Shown here one piece after another: positions 6,579 through 14,580 of a stretch of DNA of 49,968 nucleotides. The stretch's first letter is position 1. Each line of letters opens with the position of its first letter. Origin of the DNA: a virus. The notes under the pieces were generated by a model that saw only the letters and a list, made by a program, of their open reading frames with translations, was not told where the DNA came from and did no database searches. Made by a program: the position numbers and the translations under genes. Location of the stretch: IMG/VR virus record IMGVR_UViG_3300049793_000122, positions 1 to 49,968 of that record; one strand, written 5' to 3'.

Positions 6579-7703
6579 TCAGTCATTATTTGTTCTCGCG
6601 CGCAGCCTTGTGCGACCTAGCCGGCGGGCTGCATCTGCCTGCCGAACCGTCTCCAGATCGACCGGCTGATATGTCTTGTGCAAGGCGTTCGAGGTCGAGA
6701 TCGAGTTTGCCATTTTCGCCGCTGTCTCCGACGGCGTCGCGCCGCCGGCCTGTCCTTCAATCGCACCCGAGCGCCGCATATCGGCCAACGTCCGCGTGTC
6801 GCCAGGGAAGCAAAGCTCGCGCACGGTGGCGAAGTCATCCGGCAGCGTGAAGCGGGAATAGATCGCACCCGACCGATTGCGTAAGATCGCCCCGACCTCA
6901 CATGGGAAAAGGGTCAAATAGTCATCCATCAAGGCGAGGGAGCGCCGTCCAAGCGTTCCGATGGCTGAGCGGCCCGACTTTGCCCTCTGGATAGGAAAGT
7001 GCCGTCCTGAGCCTTCCCCTGTAATACCTGCCTTGGTCAGGCCGCGAAGGTCTGCCGGCGAAAGCTGGGTGTCCCACGCAAAGGCGATGGCGACCGCCAG
7101 ACCGTAGAACTTTTCCCGCCATGCTTTCTTGGCGAGGATGACAGCCTCCCACTCGACCCAGATCTTTGACCGGGGAGCCGGCTGTGAATTGGTGATCGAC
7201 AGGGCGGGGTCTCTCTTGCCGTAGGTGTATTGCAGTGAGGCGCAGACGTTCCACAGCGCCCTCCATATCTTGATGGCCCGCCATGCCTCGCGCGCCGAAA
7301 CCTCATGGAAGACCATCGCCCGGAATCGAGACAGGGTTTCGAGGGTGATATCGTCGCTCGTCGGCGGAAGATCCCCGAACACCGGAGCAATGCGCGACCA
7401 TGCGCGCTCCCATTCCTCGCGCGTCCTCGGCTTCTTGACCTCGGTCCATTCCGTTGTTTTCCGGTAGCGGTCGAACGCTTCACCGATCGAACCAACCGGC
7501 CATCTTGGCAAAGCGTCCTGTTCCAGACTCTGCCGGTGACGCTGCCAGCGTTCATTCCATTGGGTGGCGACCGCCCAAGCTGCTGGCCCATTCCTCCCGC
7601 ATCTGATGTTTTTGAAGCCGTCAGCCTTCATGGCCGGCGTCGGCTGCCAGTACCCGTACACGCCCTTTTTTATGACGTAGTAGGGGATATCCACCTTACC
7701 CAC
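6579..7703 (-). CDS. int: Tyrosine-type integrase
   Basis: A protein of about 374 residues. The N-terminal part contains an arm/core-binding-like region (GVYGYWQPTP, then AVATQWNERW). The C-terminal catalytic domain has MRRSGAIEGQAGG, matching the second catalytic Arg box, and ALHKTYQPVD with the nucleophilic Tyr. The first Arg box (SPADLRGLT) and the second His box (MANSIST) are divergent. The start is taken as GTG 7703, overlapping the stop of the upstream gene; GTG 7694 is an alternative. It lies next to attP and behind an excisionase-like gene. It would catalyse integration at tRNA-Arg. Confidence 0.85.
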   Translation of the reverse strand: MGKVDIPYYVIKKGVYGYWQPTPAMKADGFKNIRCGRNGPAAWAVATQWNERWQRHRQSLEQDALPRWPVGSIGEAFDRYRKTTEWTEVKKPRTREEWERAWSRIAPVFGDLPPTSDDITLETLSRFRAMVFHEVSAREAWRAIKIWRALWNVCASLQYTYGKRDPALSITNSQPAPRSKIWVEWEAVILAKKAWREKFYGLAVAIAFAWDTQLSPADLRGLTKAGITGEGSGRHFPIQRAKSGRSAIGTLGRRSLALMDDYLTLFPCEVGAILRNRSGAIYSRFTLPDDFATVRELCFPGDTRTLADMRRSGAIEGQAGGATPSETAAKMANSISTSNALHKTYQPVDLETVRQADAARRLGRTRLRARTNND

Positions 7704-7968
7704 CCATCTTCTCCAGCCTTGCGATGACAAGGCCGGAAGGTTGCGCACGCGGTGCGGACTGTGGCAAGGTTCGGGTGTGACGTTTCGCGCGCCATGCGTC
7801 GATGGCGTCGAGGTCGTAGTTACCGGTATCTGGGTCGGACGGCGGAAAACCTCTCCCAAGCAAACGCGGTAGAATCGCCGTAAACTGCTCCAAAGACAGG
7901 CCCATGCGACGCGCGGCCTTTTCTGGCGGCACGTCTCGCGGCTCGACTTGGAAGCGCAAAGTGGTCAA
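7696..7968 (-). CDS. Excisionase-like / HTH DNA-binding protein
   Basis: A 90-residue protein with RDVPPEKAARRMGLS followed by FTAILPRLLGRGFPP, DPDTGNYDLDAIDAW and an Arg-rich end. The early part fits a winged-helix/AlpA-like fold in which a recognition helix is followed by a small sheet, as in recombination directionality factors. It starts at TTG overlapping the previous stop (TTGA) and ends overlapping the integrase start. Position directly upstream of int supports a role in excision. The fold is inferred. Confidence 0.6.
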   Translation of the reverse strand: MTTLRFQVEPRDVPPEKAARRMGLSLEQFTAILPRLLGRGFPPSDPDTGNYDLDAIDAWRAKRHTRTLPQSAPRAQPSGLVIARLEKMGG

Positions 7969-8207
7969 TGCTTGCCCCCGATATCCACAGGCTCGCCCAC
8001 CTCTTCAGGATGTGAAGGGGGCTTTGGAAGCGACGTGACGACGCGGCCAGAACCGCAGCCGCACCGCCCATTGTGCAGGAATGTGGCGCTCTCGCAATCG
8101 GTGCAATAGCCGTCGAACCCGAGCGCTTTGGCCTTCTCCAGCTTTATGCGCAGATCGGAGCGCCACCCGTTCTCGTCAGCTTCGCTCATGCTCCGCTCCT
8201 GTGACAT
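7965..8207 (-). CDS. Small zinc-ribbon-like protein
   Basis: An 80-residue protein with a helical N-terminus (LRIKLEKAKALGFDGY) and two Cys pairs, CTDC and CGCG, about 15 residues apart, which could bind one zinc. It overlaps the upstream gene by 32 bp and ends coupled to the HTH gene. Function unknown. Confidence 0.6.
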   Translation of the reverse strand: MSQERSMSEADENGWRSDLRIKLEKAKALGFDGYCTDCESATFLHNGRCGCGSGRVVTSLPKPPSHPEEVGEPVDIGGKH

Positions 8208-8868
8208 CTAGGCGGCCCTCGCGTTTCAGATTGGCCGACCGTGCGATGCCTATGAGCAAATCGCGGAAGGGTTCTGGCGTTGCATTGCGGATGCGCGTCT
8301 TGTCCTTACCGCCGACCATGGCCATCATTCCGATACGGCGGGCCTTTTCATAGCCATGGCGTTCAAGCGCTATCGGATGGATGCGCTGCTCACCGGCGCC
8401 CCAGGTCAGCGAGGGAACATCGACGCCGTGGGCATACAGCCAAGTTCCCTTGCGGGACATGTGTCCATAATGCCCTTGCTCGACATAGCAGGTCCACCCG
8501 CCTTCAAAATCGGCCGCCACCCAGCCACCGCTACGGGGCGGCGCATTGAGGCGGAACGCCTTCCAAGCGTGGGAGCCTTCCGGGTGTTCAAGGACACCGC
8601 CCCAACGGCGCACGGCAGCGAGCGCAGCGGAAAAACAGCCTTCGTCGTCACCAAGCTTGTATTGATGAGGCTTGTTCGGCGCTCCATGCCAGTATCGGCC
8701 CCAACGCTGACAGGGTGGGTGCGCCACCACCGGCCAGGGGCCATTGTAGGTGCGCGCGTCTCTTGCCTCATCCCAAGCGTCTATGCATGGCAGGTCGAAA
8801 TAACCGCCACCTGTCTCGACGTAGAGCGCAGCGATCCGTTCCCCGCTTCCCCCGTGGCTATATGTCAT
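8176..8868 (-). CDS. Phage DNA-methylase-like protein with PPC motif (function unproven)
   Basis: A 230-residue protein containing VVAHPPCQRWGRYW, a Pro-Pro-Cys motif like the catalytic loop of C5-cytosine methylases. This is followed by GCFSAALAAVRRWGGVLEHP, a Trp-rich region and a C-terminal EPFRDLLIGIARSA. It looks like a conserved family that is widespread in alphaproteobacterial phages. It lacks a recognisable full SAM-binding domain at the start, so it may be a reduced or altered methylase. ATG 8868 overlaps the previous stop. Confidence 0.6.
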   Translation of the reverse strand: MTYSHGGSGERIAALYVETGGGYFDLPCIDAWDEARDARTYNGPWPVVAHPPCQRWGRYWHGAPNKPHQYKLGDDEGCFSAALAAVRRWGGVLEHPEGSHAWKAFRLNAPPRSGGWVAADFEGGWTCYVEQGHYGHMSRKGTWLYAHGVDVPSLTWGAGEQRIHPIALERHGYEKARRIGMMAMVGGKDKTRIRNATPEPFRDLLIGIARSANLKREGRLDVTGAEHERS

Positions 8869-9131
8869 CGGGTGGCCTCGCGGGCGGCGCGGAAATCGCC
8901 TACTGTCAGTCCGCGTTCAATGACTTTCTCGTCATTGTGCCAGCTCTCTGGCATAAGCTTCTTCGCGAATGGCTCCAGCGCAGCACTTAGCGTTGCAATC
9001 CGAGCTTCGAGGCTTTCGATGTGGGCGGCGGCTTCGTGCTGAATGGACGGCGAAGATTTCTCCACCAGATTGCCCGTGCTGCGATGAAGCTGGCGGTGTG
9101 GCTTCCGCAGCCGTTCGATCAGGTCGCTCAT
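8865..9131 (-). CDS. Small coiled-coil early protein
   Basis: An 88-residue protein beginning MSDLIERLRKPHRQ with a central heptad-like helix (AAAHIESLEARIATLSAALE). Small proteins with this layout are common in phage early operons (Ead/Ea22-like). It overlaps both neighbours by ATGA. Function unknown. Confidence 0.6.
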   Translation of the reverse strand: MSDLIERLRKPHRQLHRSTGNLVEKSSPSIQHEAAAHIESLEARIATLSAALEPFAKKLMPESWHNDEKVIERGLTVGDFRAAREATR

Positions 9132-10351
9132 TTCTCGCCCTCCACAAGCCCTTCGAAATTGCCGCCGGTGTAGGCGTCAGGCTGTGTGGTTTCGGTGGCG
9201 AGACGCTTGAAAGCTCGCGCGATAGCATCAACGGCTTGGCCCTTGCTGATATTGCCCTCATCGCCTGTGAAGTGCATTGCCCAGATGCGGATTTCATGCG
9301 CCGCCGCATCGACAAGCTGTGCCGCAACGTTCATCTGACGGGCCGCGATGCGCTGCTCCATTGACGCTACAGTGGCAGCAGAAACGACGCCGAGCGTGGC
9401 GCGCATCATTTGCGTGCGCTGCCATGTGTCCCGCTCGCCCTTGGTGAAAGCGATGTAGCCGTTTCTGAGGATGGCATCGACCAGAGAATGGGCCAGAGAT
9501 TTCCGCGCATATCTTTCATATTCCGGACCCTCGTCGTGAACGGCGAGCTCTGCGCCGTATTTGACCATAGCCACGTTGTCTTCTGAAGCTTTAGGCGCGC
9601 ATTCTGGGCAGGGATATTGACGGCTCGTTTCCTCCATAGTCGTTTGCATGGTGATGTTGGGGTCAAAGCTCACGGCCATCTCGCGGTACAGCGGCAACCG
9701 GATGGTTCGACTGCCTCGACAAATCGGGCATGGCGACTTTTTCATCGTCCGTCCCCCCGTGCCTTGCTTTGGGAGAGGTTGTGCGGCGAGAGCGATCCAA
9801 CCACATGCATCTATCTCGGCATTGCACCCTGTGCAAAACTTGTATCGTTTCGACGGGATATGGTAGGTCGCATCGTTGTGAGGGCACTGTTTGCGCGTTG
9901 GAGCCTCTACAGGGGTGCTGTGTGCGAGGGCGGAACGGATGCGCGTTTCGAAGTCGGCTTGCGCGGCGACTTTGGCGTCATCCAAAGTATTGGCGATGGA
10001 TGAGAATTCGCCCGGACCTTCAATCGTAAAGCCGGGATACTCCTTCCAGCTCTTCCATTCGATGCAGTAGGTTCCGAACGGGCTGATCGCGCGGCTGTGG
10101 TCATAGAAGCTGCTATGGTCAGGCGCTGACGGCTCGCTCCATTCGAGGCGCTTGACCGCCACCCCTCCATCTTGCCGCCCTTCGGGGGGAGATGCGATCT
10201 CCGGCTTGGGTGTTGCTGTTCCTGTGAGGGTGGGGGCAGTTGCTTCGACACAGCATCGCGGGCAGCATTGTGGCGCTCCACAGCGGTAGCATTGATCAAT
10301 CAAGCCTGTACCACAGGCTTCGCAGATAAAGCCGTTTGATGCGGCAGTCAT
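9128..10351 (-). CDS. Cys-rich multidomain early protein, possibly a fusion
   Basis: A 407-residue protein with three parts. Residues 10-34 hold four CxxC or CC clusters suitable for zinc. Residues 66-145 hold a domain starting VKRLEWSEP and ending VAAQADFETRIRSAL, related to the gene at 17361-17681. Residues 203-405 begin MKKSPCPICRG with another CxxC pair (YPCPECAP), then a helical tail. An internal ATG at 9745 preceded by GGGGGG could allow separate synthesis of the last part. Function unknown. Confidence 0.6.
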   Translation of the reverse strand: MTAASNGFICEACGTGLIDQCYRCGAPQCCPRCCVEATAPTLTGTATPKPEIASPPEGRQDGGVAVKRLEWSEPSAPDHSSFYDHSRAISPFGTYCIEWKSWKEYPGFTIEGPGEFSSIANTLDDAKVAAQADFETRIRSALAHSTPVEAPTRKQCPHNDATYHIPSKRYKFCTGCNAEIDACGWIALAAQPLPKQGTGGRTMKKSPCPICRGSRTIRLPLYREMAVSFDPNITMQTTMEETSRQYPCPECAPKASEDNVAMVKYGAELAVHDEGPEYERYARKSLAHSLVDAILRNGYIAFTKGERDTWQRTQMMRATLGVVSAATVASMEQRIAARQMNVAAQLVDAAAHEIRIWAMHFTGDEGNISKGQAVDAIARAFKRLATETTQPDAYTGGNFEGLVEGEK

Positions 10352-10686
10352 GGCTGGCTCTCCGGTAGGGCAGCGATCAGGGCGCTGCGCACTACGCCAT
10401 CATCGAGCGCTGCCTTCGCCTTTGCCAACAATTCGTCTGGTGCTGCGCCAGGTGCAGCGTCCACATGCAGCGTCGAGCGATCTTCGAAAACCGAAAGAGT
10501 AAAAGTCGCCAACAGCCCGCCCTTTGGACCCATCCTTGCAGCACAGAGTGCCTCAGCTATGTTGACGAGCAAGTCGTTCGGGATTGGTGTGCCGTCGATG
10601 CGCTTGAACCATTTGGCGTTGTGCGGCTTTGCGGCCCAGGTATCGAAGCCGGATTGCGCGGTCTTCATTGCTTCAACGAAGTTCAT
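10348..10686 (-). CDS. Hypothetical early protein
   Basis: A 112-residue protein starting MNFVEAMKTAQSGFDTWAAK, with WFKRIDGTPIPNDLLVNIAEAL in the middle and an Ala-rich helical end. Both ends overlap neighbours by ATGA, so it belongs to the leftward operon. No family recognised. Confidence 0.6.
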   Translation of the reverse strand: MNFVEAMKTAQSGFDTWAAKPHNAKWFKRIDGTPIPNDLLVNIAEALCAARMGPKGGLLATFTLSVFEDRSTLHVDAAPGAAPDELLAKAKAALDDGVVRSALIAALPESQP

Positions 10687-11000
10687 GATTGCACCGCCAA
10701 AATAGTTTCGGCCATTGCAAAGCCGCAGTCCTTGTCGTGGGTATTGAACGGGTTGCTGTGCGGGAACTCTGGCGGTATGCGCAGCTTCCCATAGTCACAG
10801 TAGGTACAGCCGTGCGGATTGGCGACGAGCGCGGCGATAGCCTTGTGGGCTGGCACAATCTGCGTGTCGTGAATCTCCTTGTGAAGCGCCTCGAACGTCA
10901 TCTCAATGAAGCGGGCAAGACATTTCGTGACAATGCTGCGCTCCGCGAGATTGGCCGCCAGTTCCTTAAACGACAATTCGTTTTTCGGCCTGCGTTTCAT
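10683..11000 (-). CDS. Hypothetical early protein with Cys pair
   Basis: A 105-residue protein. ATG 11000 is chosen because AAAGGAAA lies just upstream; a longer frame has no such signal. It starts with a basic stretch (MKRRPKNELSF), has a helical centre and a CTYCDYG pair followed by a His/Asp-rich loop that may bind metal. Function unknown. Confidence 0.6.
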   Translation of the reverse strand: MKRRPKNELSFKELAANLAERSIVTKCLARFIEMTFEALHKEIHDTQIVPAHKAIAALVANPHGCTYCDYGKLRIPPEFPHSNPFNTHDKDCGFAMAETILAVQS

Positions 11001-11044
11001 TTGCTTTTTCCTTTGAAAAACAGTAGCATAGATGGCAAAACAGA

Positions 11045-11524
11045 TCAACGAAAACAGGCTTTTGCCTTCTCGATAAGGCCGCCAATTTCCGATTTCATCC
11101 AATAGGCGTCGTGGTCGTGCCCGGATGCGTCTCGCGTAGGAAGTGCTGCAATTTCAGCATCGAGCCACTCCACCACCCCTGTATACTGAGGGGCCTGAAG
11201 CGCGGAGAGATAGGCACTGATTGCTGCCTCAGTAGATTTGGCGTAGGCTTCCCATGTTTTTACCTTCGGGCCGAACAGCTTCTTCCCATCGGGGTCGTAG
11301 CCATCCAGTCGGCAAAGCTTGCGCGCGGCTGCTTCCAGTCCCGCCGCATCCAGTTCTCCCCCTATCGTATCGCTAGACGGGCGAGGGGCGTAGAGCGGTT
11401 CAACAGTGAAGCCGGGGCCTTCAAGCCACGTCGGACGTATCTTGATGAAGGTCCATGCCTCCCAGTCGGTGCGGTTTTCAGGCTTCCACCGCCACGCGAT
11501 GGGTTCCGTGCTTGATACGCTCAT
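11045..11524 (-). CDS. Hypothetical early protein (EPIAWRW type)
   Basis: A 159-residue protein. The opening EPIAWRWK followed by GPGFTVEPLYA is a recurrent phage motif (often written EPVAWRYR...EPLYA). The rest is helical (AAISAYLSALQ) with an acidic C-terminal part. A 44-bp gap separates it from the next gene's ribosome site. Function unknown. Confidence 0.6.
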   Translation of the reverse strand: MSVSSTEPIAWRWKPENRTDWEAWTFIKIRPTWLEGPGFTVEPLYAPRPSSDTIGGELDAAGLEAAARKLCRLDGYDPDGKKLFGPKVKTWEAYAKSTEAAISAYLSALQAPQYTGVVEWLDAEIAALPTRDASGHDHDAYWMKSEIGGLIEKAKACFR

Positions 11525-11739
11525 GGCTTGTCTCCGATTGCTTTTCGGCCGGCATCGGTGATTTCAATCCTGTCGCCGTAGTTTTCCCAGTCGTAAATAA
11601 GCCCTTCTTCACGAAACCTGTTCCGCATCATTGACGCCGTGGAATGACGCATCTGAAAGTGCTGCACCCAACCGTAAACTGTCGGACGAAACCGGGAGAT
11701 GTAGGTCAGGACCGCAATGTGTTGTTCGGTCAGGTTCAC
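11521..11739 (-). CDS. Small winged-helix (MarR-like) DNA-binding protein
   Basis: A 72-residue protein with the order of a winged helix: LTEQHIAVLTYISRF, a second helix with TVYGWVQHF, recognition helix TASMMRNRFREEGLI, and a wing with GDRIEITDAGRKAI. It starts at GTG overlapping the previous stop (GTGA). It may regulate phage or host genes. The target is unknown. Confidence 0.6.
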   Translation of the reverse strand: MNLTEQHIAVLTYISRFRPTVYGWVQHFQMRHSTASMMRNRFREEGLIYDWENYGDRIEITDAGRKAIGDKP

Positions 11740-12104
11740 GGAGTCGTCCTCTCGAACATTGCCCTATACGGCAGGGGGGATTTGCCGACGCGAGCGGGTT
11801 TGTCGGGTTTGGGAAAAGCAGGGCCGCGAAGCTTGCCGGCTGGCCTGATGGCACCTGACGCCTTGTCGCGGGCGCGGTCGGCCTTGCGGATTTCTACGAT
11901 GCGATCGGCTGTCTTTTCCTTGTGGCACTGCGAGCAAAGAACCTGGGCATTCGACAGCACCGGTTCACCGCCCAGCGCGTCTTCAAGAATATGGTCGACC
12001 TCGGCCTCACCCTTCTTCAGGACGGCGTGGCATTTCTCGCAGCAGCCGGCGGCGCGGGCGATTGCTGCGGCTTTGATCTTGCGGGGGAATTCGCGGCGGG
12101 CCAT
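11736..12104 (-). CDS. HNH endonuclease
   Basis: A 122-residue protein with CCEKCHAVLKKG, then AEVDHILEDALGGEP and VLCSQCHKEKT, the Cys4-HNH pattern. ATG 12104 is used because it overlaps the upstream stop. The C-terminal 40 residues are basic and Pro-rich. It is embedded in the early operon, so a role in recombination or degradation of host DNA is as likely as homing. Confidence 0.85.
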   Translation of the reverse strand: MARREFPRKIKAAAIARAAGCCEKCHAVLKKGEAEVDHILEDALGGEPVLSNAQVLCSQCHKEKTADRIVEIRKADRARDKASGAIRPAGKLRGPAFPKPDKPARVGKSPLPYRAMFERTTP

Positions 12105-12370
12105 CAGAACAAATCCATCTGGTTCGGATCGTTCTTGTCGAGATGGAACATCGCGCACTGATCGTTCGAAAGCCCGTCCTTTGCCGGCGGGATGAGAAGA
12201 TCAAGCATGTGCTTGGCGTTGCTCGTGCTGTTGCACTCCTCGTAGGAATACAGAAGGTGCGCCAGCCAAACGGCACAGCCGCCGCTCTCGTCAGTGCCGC
12301 GATGGACGCACCGAGAGCAAAACCTGTCCTCGTAATCCATGCCTTCGGAGCCGTTCGAGAAGTAGCCCAT
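12104..12370 (-). CDS. Cys-rich conserved early protein
   Basis: An 88-residue protein with CSRCVHRG, then GCAVWLAHLLYSYEECN and QCAMFHLD near the end, giving at least five Cys that could hold zinc or an iron-sulfur cluster. The same spacing seems familiar from other alphaproteobacterial phage proteins of unknown function. ATGA overlaps at both ends. Confidence 0.65.
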   Translation of the reverse strand: MGYFSNGSEGMDYEDRFCSRCVHRGTDESGGCAVWLAHLLYSYEECNSTSNAKHMLDLLIPPAKDGLSNDQCAMFHLDKNDPNQMDLF

Positions 12371-12561
12371 CAGCGCTGCGCCTCCTGCGGATAGACGCGA
12401 ACGGAGCCCTTGTTGCGCCTGACGCCGAAGAACTTCCCCGCCTTGCCCATACCGAACAGGCCGCCTTCCTCAATGCCGGAATCGATCGCCGCTTGAGCGG
12501 CTTGAACCTGAAGGATCAGATCGCCTTTGGCGTCGATGATGATGCGCTCGATCTCGGACAT
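12370..12561 (-). CDS. Hypothetical small early protein
   Basis: A 63-residue protein starting at ATG 12561 (MSEIERIIIDAKGDL), chosen because it overlaps the stop of the upstream gene. It is helical, then Gly-rich (GGLFGMGKAGKFFGV), then basic. Function unknown. Confidence 0.6.
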   Translation of the reverse strand: MSEIERIIIDAKGDLILQVQAAQAAIDSGIEEGGLFGMGKAGKFFGVRRNKGSVRVYPQEAQR

Positions 12562-13076
12562 CACGGAACCTCGCCGTGCAGATCGCTGAATGATTTCCAA
12601 CCGGCCGGCGTCCAGTCTTTGGAGTAGACCTCGCCGCGCGGCTTTATGGGCGCCCAAGCCTCGTCGCAGAAGAGTCGGTAATGATAGACGTCACGAGCCT
12701 TGCCAACGTCTGTATATGGCGGCTCGATCCACGTCGCACTAACATCTGACCCAAAGAAGGCATTGGCCCATTTGGCGCCCATCCGCTTGTCGAACGGAAG
12801 CGCATGAGATTGGCCGCGCTCGAATGCGACGAAGCTCATGGACAGATGATAGCAGCGCTCGTAATCGGGGTTCTTCCACCAGCCAGACGAATGATGGCCG
12901 GTGTCCCTTGTGAACAAGATGTTGCACTGCGTCGGCCCATGGTAATGGGTGCAATCGACGATGTACCGGCGAGAGGCGGGGCTATCGCGCCCATCAAAAA
13001 CCAGCTTGGCCGCACGAAGCTTTGCCCATGACACAAGAGCTTGGCTCGGCACGGCTATTCGCAAGAGGTTCGCCAT
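12561..13076 (-). CDS. Hypothetical early protein, Trp/His-rich
   Basis: A 171-residue protein with CTHYHGPTQCNILFTRDTGH, then SGWWKNPDYERCYHLSMSF and WIEPPYTDVGKARDVYHYRLF. The conserved-looking His, Cys and Trp positions suggest an enzyme or metal site. No family could be named. Operon overlaps on both sides. Confidence 0.65.
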   Translation of the reverse strand: MANLLRIAVPSQALVSWAKLRAAKLVFDGRDSPASRRYIVDCTHYHGPTQCNILFTRDTGHHSSGWWKNPDYERCYHLSMSFVAFERGQSHALPFDKRMGAKWANAFFGSDVSATWIEPPYTDVGKARDVYHYRLFCDEAWAPIKPRGEVYSKDWTPAGWKSFSDLHGEVP

Positions 13077-13282
13077 CAGCGCGCACCCCGCATATCGGCA
13101 TGCAGCGCGTCACGCTTGGCCGCTACAGCAGCGCCGATGCCACGGCTATCATTCCTTGCACGAGCACGGCGTTCGCGTCTGACGGCGTCCGCATAGGCTG
13201 GAATGGCCATCGCAAGCGTCCGGTCTGGATGAATGCCGCGCCACCATGAGCGAACGCGCGCGATGTGCTGGCGTAAGGTCAC
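13076..13282 (-). CDS. Small basic early protein
   Basis: A 68-residue Arg-rich protein (RSWWRGIHPDRTLAMAIPAY, then RRERRARARN) that starts at GTG overlapping the previous stop and ends overlapping the next start. Nucleic-acid binding is plausible from charge alone. Confidence 0.5.
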   Translation of the reverse strand: MTLRQHIARVRSWWRGIHPDRTLAMAIPAYADAVRRERRARARNDSRGIGAAVAAKRDALHADMRGAR

Positions 13283-14103
13283 AGCAATCCCTCCAGGTAA
13301 TGCCGCGCGACAGGCGCAGACAGTTCGCCCTTGACGACCTTGTTCGCCGTGTCCGTGCAGGCTTTGACGAAATCGAGATCAGTCGGCAGCGACTGCTTCC
13401 ACGCTTCCTTCGCGAAGATGACGGTTTCCTGCCGATCCTTAGCGCTTGGTATCGTCGGATCGGTTGCCGCGGCGAGGAATTTGGAGATGCATTCGCGTTT
13501 CAGTGTGGTGATGTCGCCGGCCGACGAAGCTACGGGTTCTTCCCGCGCTTCTGTTTCGTCGACCGGCGCAGGCCCGCCAACGGGATCTGAAGGATCGGCA
13601 GCGGGATCAGAAGGGGCAACAACCGCCCCGCTGCCGTCACCTTCCACTTGCGCGGCTGGTGTCTCTTGTTCGTCTTCGCCTACATCGGCGGCTTCCTTTT
13701 TCAGCGTCAACGGGTCGACGCCTGTCACATCGAACAGATAGCCCATCGCCTCCTTGAAAAACCCCTCATATTCCGGGTCTTCCATGAGCTTCGTGCTCTT
13801 GAGCGTGACCTTCAATTTGCCGCTGTCGTCAAACTTGGCATTGACGAAGCCGAGCTTCAGCTTGATGTGGTCGTGCAGATCCTCGGCTGTGCGCTGCTTG
13901 ACGCCGCATGTCGTGATGACTCGGTCAAGAATCGCCCAGTATTTGCGCTCCATCCATCGCGGCTTATCCTGCGTGACGTAGGCGTTGACGGTCGAACGGT
14001 TGCGATACGACAGCAGCCGTTCCTGGTCCCATGCGGATGCAGGCACAAGGCGCCCGTCCTCGACTGTCAACTTCAGCGCTGGAGCTTCGCGCTTGGACAT
14101 CAT
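13279..14103 (-). CDS. DUF1367/Nin-like phage protein with acidic linker
   Basis: A 274-residue protein. Residues 40-130 (RWMERKYWAILDRVITTCG, TAEDLHDHIKLKLGFV) resemble DUF1367-type recombination-region proteins. Residues 145-195 are a Pro-, Ala- and acid-rich linker. The rest is a helical domain (ECISKFLAAATDPTIPSAKD). Position two genes downstream of Bet supports a role in recombination or replication. The family call is tentative. Confidence 0.5.
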   Translation of the reverse strand: MMSKREAPALKLTVEDGRLVPASAWDQERLLSYRNRSTVNAYVTQDKPRWMERKYWAILDRVITTCGVKQRTAEDLHDHIKLKLGFVNAKFDDSGKLKVTLKSTKLMEDPEYEGFFKEAMGYLFDVTGVDPLTLKKEAADVGEDEQETPAAQVEGDGSGAVVAPSDPAADPSDPVGGPAPVDETEAREEPVASSAGDITTLKRECISKFLAAATDPTIPSAKDRQETVIFAKEAWKQSLPTDLDFVKACTDTANKVVKGELSAPVARHYLEGLL

Positions 14104-14390
14104 TCTGCTCCTGTCGGGCCGTCGAAGCCGTCGCTACGGGCCTTCTCCAGTGCTGAGGCGGCGGCCTTGAATGCGGCTTCTGCGCACTTCGGGCAAAGGT
14201 CAGTGAAATCCAGGCGTTCCTTGCCGGTGCCGTATGTCTGCTGGCAGATGCGGCCACCTTGGGCATTCATCGAACCCCACAGGCGCGGCTTGGCGAATTG
14301 GCGGGATGCGCCCGCGCCGGAAACCGCCTTCTCGACAGTCTCGCCGCAATTGTCGCAGCGGATTTTCGGGATGATGTCGACCTCAGCCAT
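14100..14390 (-). CDS. Zinc-ribbon protein
   Basis: A 96-residue protein from ATG 14390 (MAEVDIIPKIRCDNCGE), with CDNC near residue 12 and LCPKCAEAA near residue 66, a classic split zinc ribbon. It overlaps the upstream gene by 8 bp. Function unknown. Confidence 0.6.
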   Translation of the reverse strand: MAEVDIIPKIRCDNCGETVEKAVSGAGASRQFAKPRLWGSMNAQGGRICQQTYGTGKERLDFTDLCPKCAEAAFKAAASALEKARSDGFDGPTGAE

Positions 14391-14580
14391 TGGCGGCCTC
14401 CAGCGCGACAGGCGAGCCATCCAAGAACGTTAGGCGATCGTCGGCTTCGGTCGCAGCGCTCGTGCTGCCGAGACCATAGCGGACAAACACAAGGTTCGCG
14501 CCGACGTTGACTGAGGTGACTGTTCCTTGCTCGCCCTTGGCGCCGGGATAACTGGCGGTGTAGACGACCGCCGTCGCCAT
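14383..14580 (-). CDS. Small beta-rich early protein
   Basis: A 65-residue protein (MATAVVYTASYPGAKGEQG, then NLVFVRYGLGSTSAATEADD) with alternating hydrophobic residues, as in a small SH3-like barrel. It starts overlapping the Bet stop (TAATG). Function unknown. Confidence 0.55.
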   Translation of the reverse strand: MATAVVYTASYPGAKGEQGTVTSVNVGANLVFVRYGLGSTSAATEADDRLTFLDGSPVALEAANG

